NCBI GenBank assembly: GCA_028707085.1
Contig: JAQTUW010000011.1
Coordinates: 18,741-82,740 of the forward strand
Direction of reading: 5' to 3'
Origin: Methylococcales bacterium
GTDB lineage: Bacteria > Pseudomonadota > Gammaproteobacteria > Methylococcales > Methylomonadaceae
DNA: 64,000 nt
Positions 1-10,528 of this stretch are shown here, piece by piece. A model generated the notes under the pieces. That model made no database searches. It saw nothing but the letters and a program-made list of their open reading frames with translations, and was not told where the DNA came from. The position numbers were made by a program, and so were the translations under genes. Positions within the stretch are counted from its first letter, which is position 1. Each line of letters begins with the position of its first letter.

Positions 1-864
1 TCTGGAACCCAGTAGAAACGGAAAGGCGAATAACAATAAAGTGATGGGCAGAAAGATTGCATCTTCTTCTTTTCCTAGGATATAAATCAGAAATTGCTCA
101 AGGCGTCCGCGGTACCATCCCCAGTACAAGCCGTTTTGAGCGATGCTTTCAGACGCCTCCAGTGATTTTGAAACGATATAGAGACTAAAAAAAACGGCTA
201 ACAGGATATAGGGCAGGCATAGCCATAAAAAGGCTTTTGACAACTCGAAACGCTTGAGCAAAAAACCCAGTCCGACCGCCAGTGCAAACCAGAACGCCAG
301 GCCATGCGAAAAAAATACCAGAATCCCTGTCAATAGCAGATGGACGCCCTTGCGAAGAGAGGGGGTATCGGCAAATTGTTTGGCGTAGGCGATAAACAAT
401 AAGCAGAATGGGGTCGCCAGCATAAAGGTGAAAAATCCCCATTTAAAACAAATGCCGAAAAATCCGGGAATAAATAGCCAGTCCAGGCGTTCGTCGCCGT
501 CCAGGGTCTTGCGCAGCCTGATGCAGGCATAGATGAAAAACAGATAGCCCAGGGATAGTAAAATTTTGGCGGAAACTGTGACCGAAAATAAATGACTCAA
601 CCCCAGCCAGGCCAGATAGCTGGTCAGATAGGGGGTAAAGAGGTTGATGGTATAGACATTGGCCCAGGGAGAGTGGCCATCCATCAAATCCTTTAAAGTG
701 GCCGCCTGAACGGCAAGCTGAGGCAGGTCGGCCATGGGCGGGCGCGGAGCCAGCCAAAAAACGCCGGCCGCGTAAACGGCGGTCAGCATAAACAATATTC
801 GAAAAATGTGCTCGGGCTTATTCAAACCGCCGAGTTCGCCATGCGTCTGCAAAAAGATTTTCAT
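1..864 (-). CDS. Multi-pass membrane protein, partial (runs off the left edge); glycosyltransferase-like integral membrane protein
   Basis: Manual reverse-strand translation from ATG at 864 (MKIFLQTHGELGGLNKPEHIFRILFMLTAVYAAGVFWLAP...) is open to position 1. It has many hydrophobic segments. The ORF track misses it because no stop lies inside the window. Confidence 0.7.
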   Translation of the reverse strand, partial: MKIFLQTHGELGGLNKPEHIFRILFMLTAVYAAGVFWLAPRPPMADLPQLAVQAATLKDLMDGHSPWANVYTINLFTPYLTSYLAWLGLSHLFSVTVSAKILLSLGYLFFIYACIRLRKTLDGDERLDWLFIPGFFGICFKWGFFTFMLATPFCLLFIAYAKQFADTPSLRKGVHLLLTGILVFFSHGLAFWFALAVGLGFLLKRFELSKAFLWLCLPYILLAVFFSLYIVSKSLEASESIAQNGLYWGWYRGRLEQFLIYILGKEEDAIFLPITLLLFAFPFLLGSR

Positions 865-1145
865 ACCCTGATACACAATTGATTATGGATATCCGGTTCA
901 CCGGCAGAACGTGCGCGTGGCGATAATACCGAACCTGTTTTATGTAAAGTTTCAGGTTAAGCCTAATCTTTAAGCGGATCCAAGGTCAAGTTTTGTTCCG
1001 GCTGGTGTAGCAGATATCGATTTACGTTTCAAATTCGGTCAGTCCCTGCATGATTGGTTATAATGCAAGGCATAGGGAATTAATAATAAAATCAGGATAA
1101 CCTTTCTGTGGTCTGCATGGCGACTGCCAATTTTGAGGAAGAACG

Positions 1146-2447
1146 ATGGCTGATGAGGTACATAAAATCGTGATTGTGGGCGGCGGGGCAGCCGGCCTGG
1201 AGCTGGCAACCCATCTGGGGCATAACCTGGGTAAAACCGGGCGGGCGGAAGTCACCTTGCTGGACGCCTCCTCCACCCATATCTGGAAACCCTTGCTGCA
1301 CGAAGTGGCCTCCGGTACGCTGGCGGAAGCGGAAGAGATCGAATACCTGGCCCAGGCCCATCGCAACCACTTCAGGTTCCGGCTGGGGCGCATGGAAGGG
1401 TTGAACCGGACGGCAAAAGAAATTTACATCAGCCCCACCCTCAATGAGCAGGGGGTGGAGCTCATTCCCCGCCGCACCTTCAAATACGACACTCTGGTGC
1501 TGGCTGTGGGCAGCGTCAGCAATACCTTCGGCATCAAGGGTGTGGATCGGCACTGCATGTTTATCGATACCACGGCCCAGGCCTATCGCTTTCAAAAACA
1601 TCTGGTGGAAAGCTATTACATAAAATCCTATGCCGGCCAGAACAGTCTTAAGGATAAACCGCTGTCGATTGTGATTGTCGGAGCCGGCGCCACAGGGGTC
1701 GAACTGTCAGCCGAACTGCACGAGGTGACCAAACTGCTGGCGACCTATGGCCTGGAAGATTCCGACAAGGTCAAAATTACCATTATCGAGGCGGCAACCC
1801 AGTTATTGCCCGCCTTGCCGCCCAGACTCTCCGCCGCCACCCAGCAGCAACTGCTCAAGCTGGGCATCGGTCTCAAGCTTGGCCGCCGGGTAGTCGAGGT
1901 GACGGAAAATGCCGTGTATACCCATGATGGCGAAGTGTTCGACGCCGATCTGAAAGTGTGGGCCGCCGGCATCAAGGCGCCGGACTGGATGAAAAATCTC
2001 GATGGACTGGAAACCAATGCGATTAACCAGCTCATTGTCGATCAGACCCTGAAGACCGGCGACGATAATATATTCGCCATCGGCGACTGCGCGGCCTGCG
2101 TCTGGGCCGGGCATCAAGGCAATGTGCCGCCGCGGGCGCAGGCCGCGCATCAGCAGGCGACCGCCGTGGCTAAATCCATCGCCAACAGGCTGAAGAATAA
2201 ACCGCCGGTGACTTTTGTCTATCGCGATTATGGTTCGCTGGTGTCTCTGGGTAAATACAGCACTGTCGGCAGCCTGATGGGCAGCCTGATGGGTACGGTC
2301 AGCGTGGGCGGGTTTATCGCTTACCTGGTTTATCTATCCTTGTATAAAATGCACCAGATTGCCATCCACGGCTATTTTCGTACCGCGATGCTGAGTTTGT
2401 CCAATCTGTTCCGCCGCAGTACGCACGCTAAAATTAAAATGCATTGA
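1146..2447 (+). CDS. ndh: Type II NADH dehydrogenase (NDH-2), FAD-dependent
   Basis: N-terminal IVIVGGGAAGLELATHL, second nucleotide-binding motif IVIVGAGATGVELSAEL, FAIGDCA motif, C-terminal membrane-anchoring helix. Confidence 0.88.
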   Translation: MADEVHKIVIVGGGAAGLELATHLGHNLGKTGRAEVTLLDASSTHIWKPLLHEVASGTLAEAEEIEYLAQAHRNHFRFRLGRMEGLNRTAKEIYISPTLNEQGVELIPRRTFKYDTLVLAVGSVSNTFGIKGVDRHCMFIDTTAQAYRFQKHLVESYYIKSYAGQNSLKDKPLSIVIVGAGATGVELSAELHEVTKLLATYGLEDSDKVKITIIEAATQLLPALPPRLSAATQQQLLKLGIGLKLGRRVVEVTENAVYTHDGEVFDADLKVWAAGIKAPDWMKNLDGLETNAINQLIVDQTLKTGDDNIFAIGDCAACVWAGHQGNVPPRAQAAHQQATAVAKSIANRLKNKPPVTFVYRDYGSLVSLGKYSTVGSLMGSLMGTVSVGGFIAYLVYLSLYKMHQIAIHGYFRTAMLSLSNLFRRSTHAKIKMH

Positions 2448-2580
2448 TGGTAACCGTTCCGCTTTTCATGGCGGATAGCCAAACCATGAGCGGCTGACAG
2501 TCTGGCGGGAAAAGCTGTTGTCGCGCCGGCTGACCGCCATGCGTTTATCGACTATAAGAAAAAAAACAGAGCAAATTAAA

Positions 2581-3102
2581 ATGTTAGATATTGAATACGA
2601 ATTCCGCGAACAGGATCTGGTTCACTTTAATGAACACCGGCTGTCGAACAATCTGGAAATGCAGAAAAAAATCCGCCAGAATCGACTGCTTGTGCCGGGC
2701 GTCATGCTGTTTATCGGCCTGTTTTACTATGTCTACTACGTCGATATGATGACGACGGCTTATATTACGATGCTGGCTCTGGTCTGGGGTATTTTTTCGC
2801 CGTTCATCATGAAAATCGATATGCGCCGCCAGTTTTTCAATCAATATACCGAGGCTGAAAAAAAAGCGATTCTGGGTGTACACAGCTTGAGCATAGAACC
2901 GGAGTTTCTGCAGGAAAGAGCGCCCGGCGGCAAGCACAAAACCCCCTGGAAAGAAATGCTGCGGGTCGAGAATCACAAGGATTATGTGTATATCTATCTC
3001 GATATTGACGCGGCGATTGTGATTCCGCGGGAAACCGTGACCAAGGGCGATCTGAAACTGTTCAGCAAACAGGTCGAAAGCATGATAGACCGGCTGGGTT
3101 GA
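2581..3102 (+). CDS. YcxB-like domain membrane protein
   Basis: MLDIEYEFREQDL..., two TM helices, then a C-terminal YcxB-like domain (PWKEMLRVENHKDYVYIYLDIDAAIVIPRE). ATG at 2581 preferred over the track start at 2518. Confidence 0.6.
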   Translation: MLDIEYEFREQDLVHFNEHRLSNNLEMQKKIRQNRLLVPGVMLFIGLFYYVYYVDMMTTAYITMLALVWGIFSPFIMKIDMRRQFFNQYTEAEKKAILGVHSLSIEPEFLQERAPGGKHKTPWKEMLRVENHKDYVYIYLDIDAAIVIPRETVTKGDLKLFSKQVESMIDRLG

Positions 3103-3191
3103 GCTGGGAGGGCTCGACGTAGTCCGGATTCCAGCGGCCCCGCTGATTCCGAAGGCTGGGATTTCTTTCCCGGCTGCTTGCCGCAGTTTTG

Positions 3192-4145
3192 TCAGTCTGT
3201 TGTCGGGCGATCCGGCGTCCGGGTTATACCGGTCAAGGCCGCCGGTCGCTTTGCGCTCATCGGCCGGCTCAGCAAAATAAAAATCCCTATCGCCAGCGTC
3301 AGCCAGACGCTGACCAGAGGGCCGATGACCCCGTCGTAATTGCTCACCAGATACAGATAGGCGGATTGCGGATTGACATTGCAGACATCCTTGCTGACCT
3401 TGATCTGCCACACCCAGCCGCAATGACAGCCTATGCACAGCCCCAGACTATGGGGGATGCGGCTGCGCAACACGGCCAGAAACACCCCGACCACGAACAG
3501 CGAAACGAAGGCGCTGAGGATTTCAGGATTAAACCAGTTGCCGAATGCCTCCACCATCAGTTTAAACCCGCTGCCGATCGAGATATCCGCAAAAGGGATG
3601 GCGGTTTTGCTCTTCAGAAAATGCAGGGCGGCGTAATATAGCGAGGTGATGACAATGGCGAGCATTGCGCCCATTTGCCGACGCAGGCTGGTCAATAATA
3701 GTCCGCGGAACACAATTTCCTCGAACAGAGCGATCAGCAGCGCCAGCAGCAAGCCCAGGCCGATTTTCTCGGCAATTTTGGCGGCCGTCCAGTTGCGGCT
3801 CAGATCAAGCACATGTACGTCCAGCGCATAGAGCGTCAACAAAACCGGCAGCAGTGTCGCCAGGGACAGCAGCAAACCCTTAAGCAACTGCTTAAAAAAT
3901 AGCCGGCCTGACGATGCAAAGCCCAAATCCAGCCAGCTCAGGCGCAGATATTTCTTCAGTGGAAAAATGCTCAGTACCAGCAATAACTGGGTGGTCTTGC
4001 TGATAATCTTGTCCAGGCCGGCTATGTCGCCAGCCAGTTGCAATAGCCCATAGCCCAGCAGGCAGGCGCAGGCCACCAGCACCAGCAGCAAGGCCAGCGG
4101 CAACAATAGGCCAGCGGCGAATCGCATCAGTTGAAATCTCCCCAC
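3192..4145 (-). CDS. CPBP family intramembrane metalloprotease (Abi/CAAX-like)
   Basis: Multi-TM protein with EEIVFRGLLLTSLRR motif and a downstream YYAALHFL segment. Confidence 0.8.
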   Translation of the reverse strand: MGRFQLMRFAAGLLLPLALLLVLVACACLLGYGLLQLAGDIAGLDKIISKTTQLLLVLSIFPLKKYLRLSWLDLGFASSGRLFFKQLLKGLLLSLATLLPVLLTLYALDVHVLDLSRNWTAAKIAEKIGLGLLLALLIALFEEIVFRGLLLTSLRRQMGAMLAIVITSLYYAALHFLKSKTAIPFADISIGSGFKLMVEAFGNWFNPEILSAFVSLFVVGVFLAVLRSRIPHSLGLCIGCHCGWVWQIKVSKDVCNVNPQSAYLYLVSNYDGVIGPLVSVWLTLAIGIFILLSRPMSAKRPAALTGITRTPDRPTTD

Positions 4146-4855
4146 AGGGTTTGCGCCGCAGTCAGGGCGGCAAGCACGGCGGTTTCGGTACGCAGAATGC
4201 GCGCGCCCATTCGCACCGGCACAAAGCCGTGCATTCCGGCGATTTCGCGTTCCAGGGGGCTAAAGCCGCCTTCCGGGCCGGAAAGCAGGGTGACCGAACC
4301 GGTTTGAGGCTGCAACTCGGCCAGACTCAGCTCGGCATAAGGGTCAAGAAACACTTTCAGATTCTGCTGTCGGCCAACCCAGTCGGGCAGTGTGGCGATA
4401 TCGCCCAGTATCGGCAGGCGGGTGCGGCCGGATTGTTCGGCGGCATGCAGGATAATGTTTTGCCAATGTTGCAGGCGCTGCTGTTTTTTATCGTCGCTGA
4501 ATTTAATGACGCAGCGTTCCGTGATTAGCGGGGTCAAGTGGTTGACGCCCAGTTCCACCGCTTTCTGCACCGACCAGTCCATGCGGTCGCCACGGGAAAT
4601 GCCGATGCCCAGCTGCACAGTAAGCGGTGATTCAACATCGCGGGCTATGAATTGTTCGATAGCCACCCGCACGGATTTGCGGCTGACGACATCCAGACGG
4701 CACAAATATTCGCCGCCCTGACCGTTGAACAGGATAATGTCCTGCGGCGGTTTCAGGCGCAATACGCTACGCAGGTAATGGCCGGTATCGTCATCCAGCT
4801 CCACGGTCTGGCCGATATTCAAGGCATTGCCGACATACAGACGGGAAACGCGCAT
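4127..4855 (-). CDS. rsmE: 16S rRNA (uracil(1498)-N(3))-methyltransferase
   Basis: RsmE signatures: RSGRTRLP, LLSGPEGGFSPLE, ARILRTETAVLAAL. Confidence 0.93.
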   Translation of the reverse strand: MRVSRLYVGNALNIGQTVELDDDTGHYLRSVLRLKPPQDIILFNGQGGEYLCRLDVVSRKSVRVAIEQFIARDVESPLTVQLGIGISRGDRMDWSVQKAVELGVNHLTPLITERCVIKFSDDKKQQRLQHWQNIILHAAEQSGRTRLPILGDIATLPDWVGRQQNLKVFLDPYAELSLAELQPQTGSVTLLSGPEGGFSPLEREIAGMHGFVPVRMGARILRTETAVLAALTAAQTLWGDFN

Positions 4856-6219
4856 TAGTCTCGTACCGCGTATTGAATGCCCTGCCAGGCGACTTCTATC
4901 ATTAAAGCTATCTCTTGTTCGGTGATCACATAAGGGGGCATAAAATAAACGACATTACCCAGCGGGCGCAACAAAACCCCTTGGCTCAATGCGTGACGGT
5001 ACACTTTAAGACCGCGGCGCTCCCGCCAGGGAAAGGCTTCCCGGGCAGGTTTGTCCTTGACCAGTTCTATCGCCAGTATCATCCCGGTTTGCCGCACCTC
5101 GCCGACATGGGGGTGATCCGCAAAACCAGCGGCGGCGTTTGCCATCGACGCCGCCAGCCGGCGGTTGCCGGCCAGCACATCCTGTTGCCGAAACAAATCC
5201 AGGGTCGCCAGCGCCGCCCGGCAGCCCAGGGCATTGCCGGTATAACTGTGCGAATGTAAAAAACCGGTCAGATTCCGGTAATCGTCGTAAAAGGCCCGAT
5301 AAACCGTTTCGGTGGTTAAAACTGCGGACAAGGGTAAATATCCACCGGTCAAACCTTTGGACAAACACATGAAATCCGGGCTGATGGCAGCCTGTTCACA
5401 GGCGAACAGGCTGCCGGTACGCCCAAAGCCGACGGCAATTTCGTCGGCGATCAGATGCACGCCGTACCGGGTGCAGGCTTCGCGCAGCATTTCAAGATAG
5501 ACCGGATGATACATGCGCATGCCGCCCGCGCATTGTACCAAGGGTTCGACGATTACCGCACACACCGAATCGGCATGGCGAGCCAGGGTGTTTTCCATGT
5601 CGGCGAAACGACGTATGCAATACGCTTCCCAGCTTTCGCCCGGCTCCCGGTAATAACAGTCCGGGCTGGGCACGGTAATCACTTCCATCAATAATGGCGC
5701 ATAGGTTTTTTTGTACAGCGGCGTATCGCCAACCGCCAGCGCGCCAAGCGTCTCGCCGTGATAACTGTTTTCCAGGGTAATGAAACGGGTTTTTTTCGGC
5801 TGACCCTGATTAAGCCAGAAATGAAAACTCATTTTTAGGGCAATTTCGACGGCCGAGGAGCCGTTGTCGGCGTAAAAACATTTGTCAAGACCAGGCGGGG
5901 TAACGGCGACCAGTTGTTCCGCCAGCAACACCGCCGTCTCATGGGTAAAACCGCCCAGCAGCACATGCTCCAGGGTGTCGAGCTGATCTTTCAGGGCCTG
6001 ATTGATCGTCGGGTTGGCGTGGCCAAACAGATTGACCCACCAGGAACTGATGGCGTCGAGATAACGATTGCCGTCAAAATCCTCCAGCCAGACGCCGCGA
6101 GCGGATTTGACTGGAATCATGGGCAGATTTTCCAGTTCGCGCGGGTCGTGATCCTTCATCTGGGTGCAGGGATGCCACAGGACGGCAAGGTCGCGGGCGA
6201 CAAGGGAAGAATTGTTCAT
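4855..6219 (-). CDS. bioA: Adenosylmethionine--8-amino-7-oxononanoate transaminase
   Basis: WHPCTQMKDH start, SSWWVNLFGHANP, LIADEIAVGFGRTG, LSKGLTGGYLPLSAVL. Confidence 0.95.
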   Translation of the reverse strand: MNNSSLVARDLAVLWHPCTQMKDHDPRELENLPMIPVKSARGVWLEDFDGNRYLDAISSWWVNLFGHANPTINQALKDQLDTLEHVLLGGFTHETAVLLAEQLVAVTPPGLDKCFYADNGSSAVEIALKMSFHFWLNQGQPKKTRFITLENSYHGETLGALAVGDTPLYKKTYAPLLMEVITVPSPDCYYREPGESWEAYCIRRFADMENTLARHADSVCAVIVEPLVQCAGGMRMYHPVYLEMLREACTRYGVHLIADEIAVGFGRTGSLFACEQAAISPDFMCLSKGLTGGYLPLSAVLTTETVYRAFYDDYRNLTGFLHSHSYTGNALGCRAALATLDLFRQQDVLAGNRRLAASMANAAAGFADHPHVGEVRQTGMILAIELVKDKPAREAFPWRERRGLKVYRHALSQGVLLRPLGNVVYFMPPYVITEQEIALMIEVAWQGIQYAVRD

Positions 6220-6433
6220 GCCTGAATGCCGGGAAGGATTTGATTTTGTTCCGATTGAGAAGGATCAGCGGGCCGGAATATCCTCTCCGGACTCCGGAAG
6301 CGCGTTTGCAGTGTTAATGATGCGGGTTTATTCCGACAAGGTATAATGATACTCTCATTTTACCATTGTGCGGCATGCAATAAGCGCAAGCCGGTATGCC
6401 GGCTTTTCGCGGCATCATTACTTACTCATTATT

Positions 6434-7300
6434 ATGAAAATCTGGATTTGCATTCCTGTTTTTAATCGTGTCCGCTTTACCCTGAATTGTCTGGCCACCC
6501 TCAATGCCCAGACCTTCCGCAACTATACGGTGGTAATCTGCGACCATGGCTCCACGGATGGCACCAGCGTCGCCATTCGCGAGCAGTTTCCGGATGTGGT
6601 CTTGCTGAATGCGGATAGTTCGCTGTGGTGGACGGGGGCCATCAACCGTTGCGTTAGCCATGTGCTGGCGCATGCCGATGCCGGCGACAGTCTGCTGACG
6701 TTGAACAATGACAACGAATTGCCGGCGGATTATCTGCAAAATCTGGCGGCAAGCCAGGCCCGATATCCCGGAGCCATCATCACCTCGGTCATTCACGACA
6801 TTAAAACCGGGCAGGCGGCGTCTACCGGTTACCGGATCAACTGGCTGCTGGCCAGCGCCACGCTGGTCGATTTCGAGCGGGATCATCTGCCGGGCGACCC
6901 GGATTGCGTCGCCGTCACCCAGGCATGCGGCCAGGGAACGCTGTTTCCAGTGCAGGCTTTCAGGGATTTGGGGCTGTACGACGAGTGGCGTTTGCCGCAT
7001 TATGCCGCCGATTATGATTTCACCTTCCGGGCCGCCCGGGCCGGTTACCCCATTTATCTGTGCCGGCAGTGCAAGGTCTATTCCTATGTGGAAGAAACCG
7101 GTCTGGTGAAAGTGCTGGAAAAATTTTCCCTGAAAAGTTTTATCGATTATTTCACCAGTATCCGTTCGCCCGGCAATCTTCGGGTGCGCTGGTGGTACGG
7201 CTGGAACAACTGCCCGAAAATCTATTTGCCGACTTATCTGCTGCTGGATTTTATGCGGGTGTTCGGCAGTTACTTTAAAAAGCTGATCTACAGCCGGTAA
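6434..7300 (+). CDS. Glycosyltransferase family 2
   Basis: MKIWICIPVFNRVRFTLNCLATLNAQTF, VICDHGSTDGT, LTLNNDNELP. ATG at 6434 preferred over 6368. Confidence 0.85.
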   Translation: MKIWICIPVFNRVRFTLNCLATLNAQTFRNYTVVICDHGSTDGTSVAIREQFPDVVLLNADSSLWWTGAINRCVSHVLAHADAGDSLLTLNNDNELPADYLQNLAASQARYPGAIITSVIHDIKTGQAASTGYRINWLLASATLVDFERDHLPGDPDCVAVTQACGQGTLFPVQAFRDLGLYDEWRLPHYAADYDFTFRAARAGYPIYLCRQCKVYSYVEETGLVKVLEKFSLKSFIDYFTSIRSPGNLRVRWWYGWNNCPKIYLPTYLLLDFMRVFGSYFKKLIYSR

Positions 7301-7378
7301 GCTGGCGGGGCAGCCAGTGATGTTCGGCGCCGCATTATCCTGAAATTTGAGAAACGGAATCTATTGCAGAGGTGGAAA

Positions 7379-8482
7379 GTGATTAAGGCGATAATTGTGA
7401 CAAATGTGCCGGCCCCTTACCGGGTACCGGTCTGGCGGCTGGCGGCGCAGGCGGAAGGCATAGATCTGCAACTGGTCTTCTGCGGCCAGCCGCATATCGA
7501 TACCTCGCTGTCCCCCGATGATTACGGTTTTACCAAGCATTTTCTGGCCGGGCCATACAAGATCATGGACAGCCGTTTTACGCATAGCGATTTTGGAGTA
7601 TGGGCCTTGCTGAACCGCTTGCGGCCCGACGTGGTGATTACCACCGGCTATATTCCGACCTTCATGTACGCTTTCGCCTGGGCCGTCGCCCACGGCGCGC
7701 CGCATATCGCCATGACCGATGGCACCTATCGCTCCGAGTTATCCCTGAGCTGGAAGCACAAACTGGTCAGGCATATCGTACTCAGGCTGAGTAGCGGCTT
7801 TATCGGCGCCAGCGAAGGCTCCAGGGAGTTGTTCCGCCAATATGGTGTGGATGCCGGGCGCATGCATTTATCCTATCTGTGTACCGATAACGACCGATTC
7901 AATTGCCCGCCATCCGCCACGGCGGCGGATTTTCTGTTCTGCGGCCGTTTCGTGGCCCTGAAGCGGCCTTTGCTGGTGCTGGATGTGGCCCAGGCGACCG
8001 CCATTCGCCTGGGCAGACGGGTGTCTGTGGATTTTGTCGGCAGCGGCGAGCTGGAAACCCAGATGCGCCAGTACGCGGCGGAGATGGCCGAGCATGTCGA
8101 ATGCCGTTTTCTGGGTTACGCCAGCCAGGCCGAGTTACCGCAGCGTTACGCTCATGCCAGGCTGTTTTTATTCCCGACCGAAAATGATACCTGGGGCGTG
8201 GTCGCCAACGAAGCCTGCGCCGCAGGTCTGCCGGTGATTGTGTCGCCTCACGCCGGGGTGGCTGGAGAACTGATCGTGGATGGCTACAATGGCTATGTGC
8301 GGGAAATGGATGTCGAATTGTGGACGGCGGCGGCGGTTGACTTGTTGACCGATGAGGCGAAATACAGGCAGTTTGCCGCCAACAGCCGTGAACAGGTCAA
8401 GGAATACAGCTATGCCAATTCCGCGAAAGGTCTGGTGGCGGCCATACGGGAAAGTGACGCGCTACGGCGTAAAAACCCATGA
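7379..8482 (+). CDS. Glycosyltransferase family 4 (GT-B fold)
   Basis: GTG start at 7379 with upstream AGAGGTGGA RBS. Contains FCGRFVALKRPLLVLD and a C-terminal NDTWGVVANEACAAGLPVIVS motif. Confidence 0.85.
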   Translation: MIKAIIVTNVPAPYRVPVWRLAAQAEGIDLQLVFCGQPHIDTSLSPDDYGFTKHFLAGPYKIMDSRFTHSDFGVWALLNRLRPDVVITTGYIPTFMYAFAWAVAHGAPHIAMTDGTYRSELSLSWKHKLVRHIVLRLSSGFIGASEGSRELFRQYGVDAGRMHLSYLCTDNDRFNCPPSATAADFLFCGRFVALKRPLLVLDVAQATAIRLGRRVSVDFVGSGELETQMRQYAAEMAEHVECRFLGYASQAELPQRYAHARLFLFPTENDTWGVVANEACAAGLPVIVSPHAGVAGELIVDGYNGYVREMDVELWTAAAVDLLTDEAKYRQFAANSREQVKEYSYANSAKGLVAAIRESDALRRKNP

Positions 8483-9648
8483 AAATTCTGTTCGTGCATA
8501 ATTTTTACCAGCAGGCCGGCGGCGAAGATACCGTGCTGGCTGCGGAAATGGCCTTGCTGAAACGCCACGACCACGAGGTGCGGTTGTGGAGCATGGACAA
8601 CAAAAACCTGCCGGCCGGACTGGGCGGAAAAATCCGCACGGCCTGCAATACGGTCTATTCGCGGCAGAGCCGGGTTGCCGCAGGCCGGGAAATTGCCGCA
8701 TTCCGGCCGGATGTGGTGCATGTACATAATTTTTTTCCGCAAATCAGCCCGTCAATCTACGATGCCTGTCTGGATGCCGGCGTGCCGGTGGTGCAAACCC
8801 TGCACAACTACCGGATGCTCTGCGCCGGCGCCATGCTGATGCGCGCCGGCCGGGTTTGCGAACAGTGTATCGGCGGCTCGCCGTATCAGGCCGTAAAATA
8901 CGGTTGTTACCGGGGATCCCGGCTGGGCAGTCTGGTGCTGGCGCATCTGATCGCCAGACAGCGCCGCCAAAAAACCTGGCATCATAAAGTTACCCGCTTT
9001 ATCGCCCTGACCGAATTCGCTAAATCCCGCTTCGTCAGCGGCGGTTTCCCGGCAGATAACATCGTCGTCAAGCCCAATTTTGCCGAACCGCCTGAAAGCT
9101 CGGTTTCCACCGCCGGCGGCGAGCGCTTCGGCCTTTATGTCGGCCGCATCAGCCCGGAAAAAGGCATCGACACCCTGCTCAGCGCCTGGCGGCAACTGGA
9201 TCGGGGTCTGCGCCTGAAAGTGGCCGGCGACGGCCCGTTGCTTGACCGGTTGCAGGCAGGCGGCAATGTTGAATTTCTGGGCCGCCAGACGGCGGCGCAA
9301 GTAGGCAGCCTGATGAGTACGGCGGATTTTCTGGTTCTGCCGTCGGAATGGTACGAAGGTTTTCCCATGGTGCTGGTGGAGGCTTTCGCCCACGGCCTGC
9401 CGGTGCTGGCTTCCAGGCTGGGCAGCATGGCCGATATCATTCAGGACGGTGAAAACGGCCTGCTGTTCAATCCGGGGGATGTCGAAGACCTGCGGCAAAA
9501 ACTGGAATGGATGCAGACACATTCTGGCCAGATTCGGAAAATGGGACAGAACGCCAAGCTTGGCTATCTGGCAAACTATACGCCGGAAGAGAATTATCGG
9601 CAGCTTTTGGGCATTTACGCCGAAGCCATGGCAGGGCTTCCAATTTAG
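8479..9648 (+). CDS. Glycosyltransferase family 4
   Basis: MKILFVHNFYQQAGGEDTVLAAEMALL, GLYVGRISPEKGIDTLL, SEWYEGFPMVLVEAFAHGLPVLAS. Overlaps the upstream gene by 4 nt (ATGA). Confidence 0.9.
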   Translation: MKILFVHNFYQQAGGEDTVLAAEMALLKRHDHEVRLWSMDNKNLPAGLGGKIRTACNTVYSRQSRVAAGREIAAFRPDVVHVHNFFPQISPSIYDACLDAGVPVVQTLHNYRMLCAGAMLMRAGRVCEQCIGGSPYQAVKYGCYRGSRLGSLVLAHLIARQRRQKTWHHKVTRFIALTEFAKSRFVSGGFPADNIVVKPNFAEPPESSVSTAGGERFGLYVGRISPEKGIDTLLSAWRQLDRGLRLKVAGDGPLLDRLQAGGNVEFLGRQTAAQVGSLMSTADFLVLPSEWYEGFPMVLVEAFAHGLPVLASRLGSMADIIQDGENGLLFNPGDVEDLRQKLEWMQTHSGQIRKMGQNAKLGYLANYTPEENYRQLLGIYAEAMAGLPI

Positions 9649-10087
9649 GCCGGGACAGTTTTTAAAAGCAATGGGTTACGAGTTGCCCGTTTTCTGCCTC
9701 TTCTGGGTAGTGGAAGTACACCCATTTCAGCCACCAACCATGAGAACAAATCAGGAAACGTTTGTCCAAACAAGCGCATTGCCGCTGTTGTTCCGTCAGC
9801 CCGTTTGAGTCCATAGTTATGAATCACCGTCAATGCCCTCAGGCGTTTTTCGGTCAGGCCAAGGCCATTGTGATACATCTGCGACAGATAACCATTGCGC
9901 CCTCAACGGCGGAAGAGCTGCGATGGAATGGCCTCGCCATCCACTTAGCCCATTCCAGCCAGCGTTGCAACTCATTTTCCGGCAGAGTTGCCGTGAAAGG
10001 ATCAGCCTGCAAATTCTGCGCGGCTTGCTGCCAAGCCTGACGGTATTTTTCCCGCTGCCTGGGATTTTGTGTTTTGTGCAGTTGCTG
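9645..10087 (-). pseudogene. C-terminal remnant of a DUF6399-type transposase, with an internal frameshift
   Basis: Manual translation QQLHKTQNPRQREKYRQAWQQAAQNLQ...FHRSSSAVE | frameshift near 9900 | GRNGYLSQMYHNGLGLTEKRLRALTVIHNYGLKRADGTTAAMRLFGQTFPDLFSWLV; resembles transposase C-termini. Confidence 0.7.
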
Positions 10088-10374
10088 ATGCCAATAAACG
10101 GTTGGTTATCGAAACCCTGCAAGTCAAATACTTGAATAACCGAATTGAGCAAGATCATCGGTTTATCAAAAAGATTACCAAGCCCATGGGCGGATTCAAA
10201 GCATTCCATTCGGGCAAGGCGACGATTGATGGAATTGAAACGGCGCACATGATCCGAAAGGGTCAGTTGGCTGACAAAAGCATTCCAGCTTACCAGCAGT
10301 TCATGGCTTTAGCAGGATAATTGTGCTCAGCGGATAGGCTTGTTTCGGTTCCTGGCAAAATTTGCGACACAACC
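10088..10374 (+). mobile_element. 3' remnant of an IS6-family (IS26-like) element: transposase C-terminus plus candidate right terminal repeat
   Basis: LQVKYLNNRIEQDHRFIKKITKPMGGFKAFHSGKATIDGIETAHMIRKGQL matches the IS6 DDE transposase C-terminal pattern. TTTGCGACACAACC at 10361-10374 resembles an IS6 terminal inverted repeat. Confidence 0.72.
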
Positions 10375-10528
10375 GGTGGAACTCGTCAAAAATCTCATCC
10401 AGGTTAAGCCAAATGTGTCAAAATTGCGCCCAAATCACCCTAAGCCTCATCGGAAACATGCCTACAAATCAACGTGTTGATGGGGATAGGGGGCTTAAGT
10501 TTAGAGGATTGGTTACCAGCCCTCCCCG

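Noticed and set aside
2262-2295. 12-bp tandem repeat (GGCAGCCTGATG) in ndh
   Set aside because: Encodes GSLMGSLMG in a hydrophobic segment; in-frame and minor, no sign of a regulatory role.
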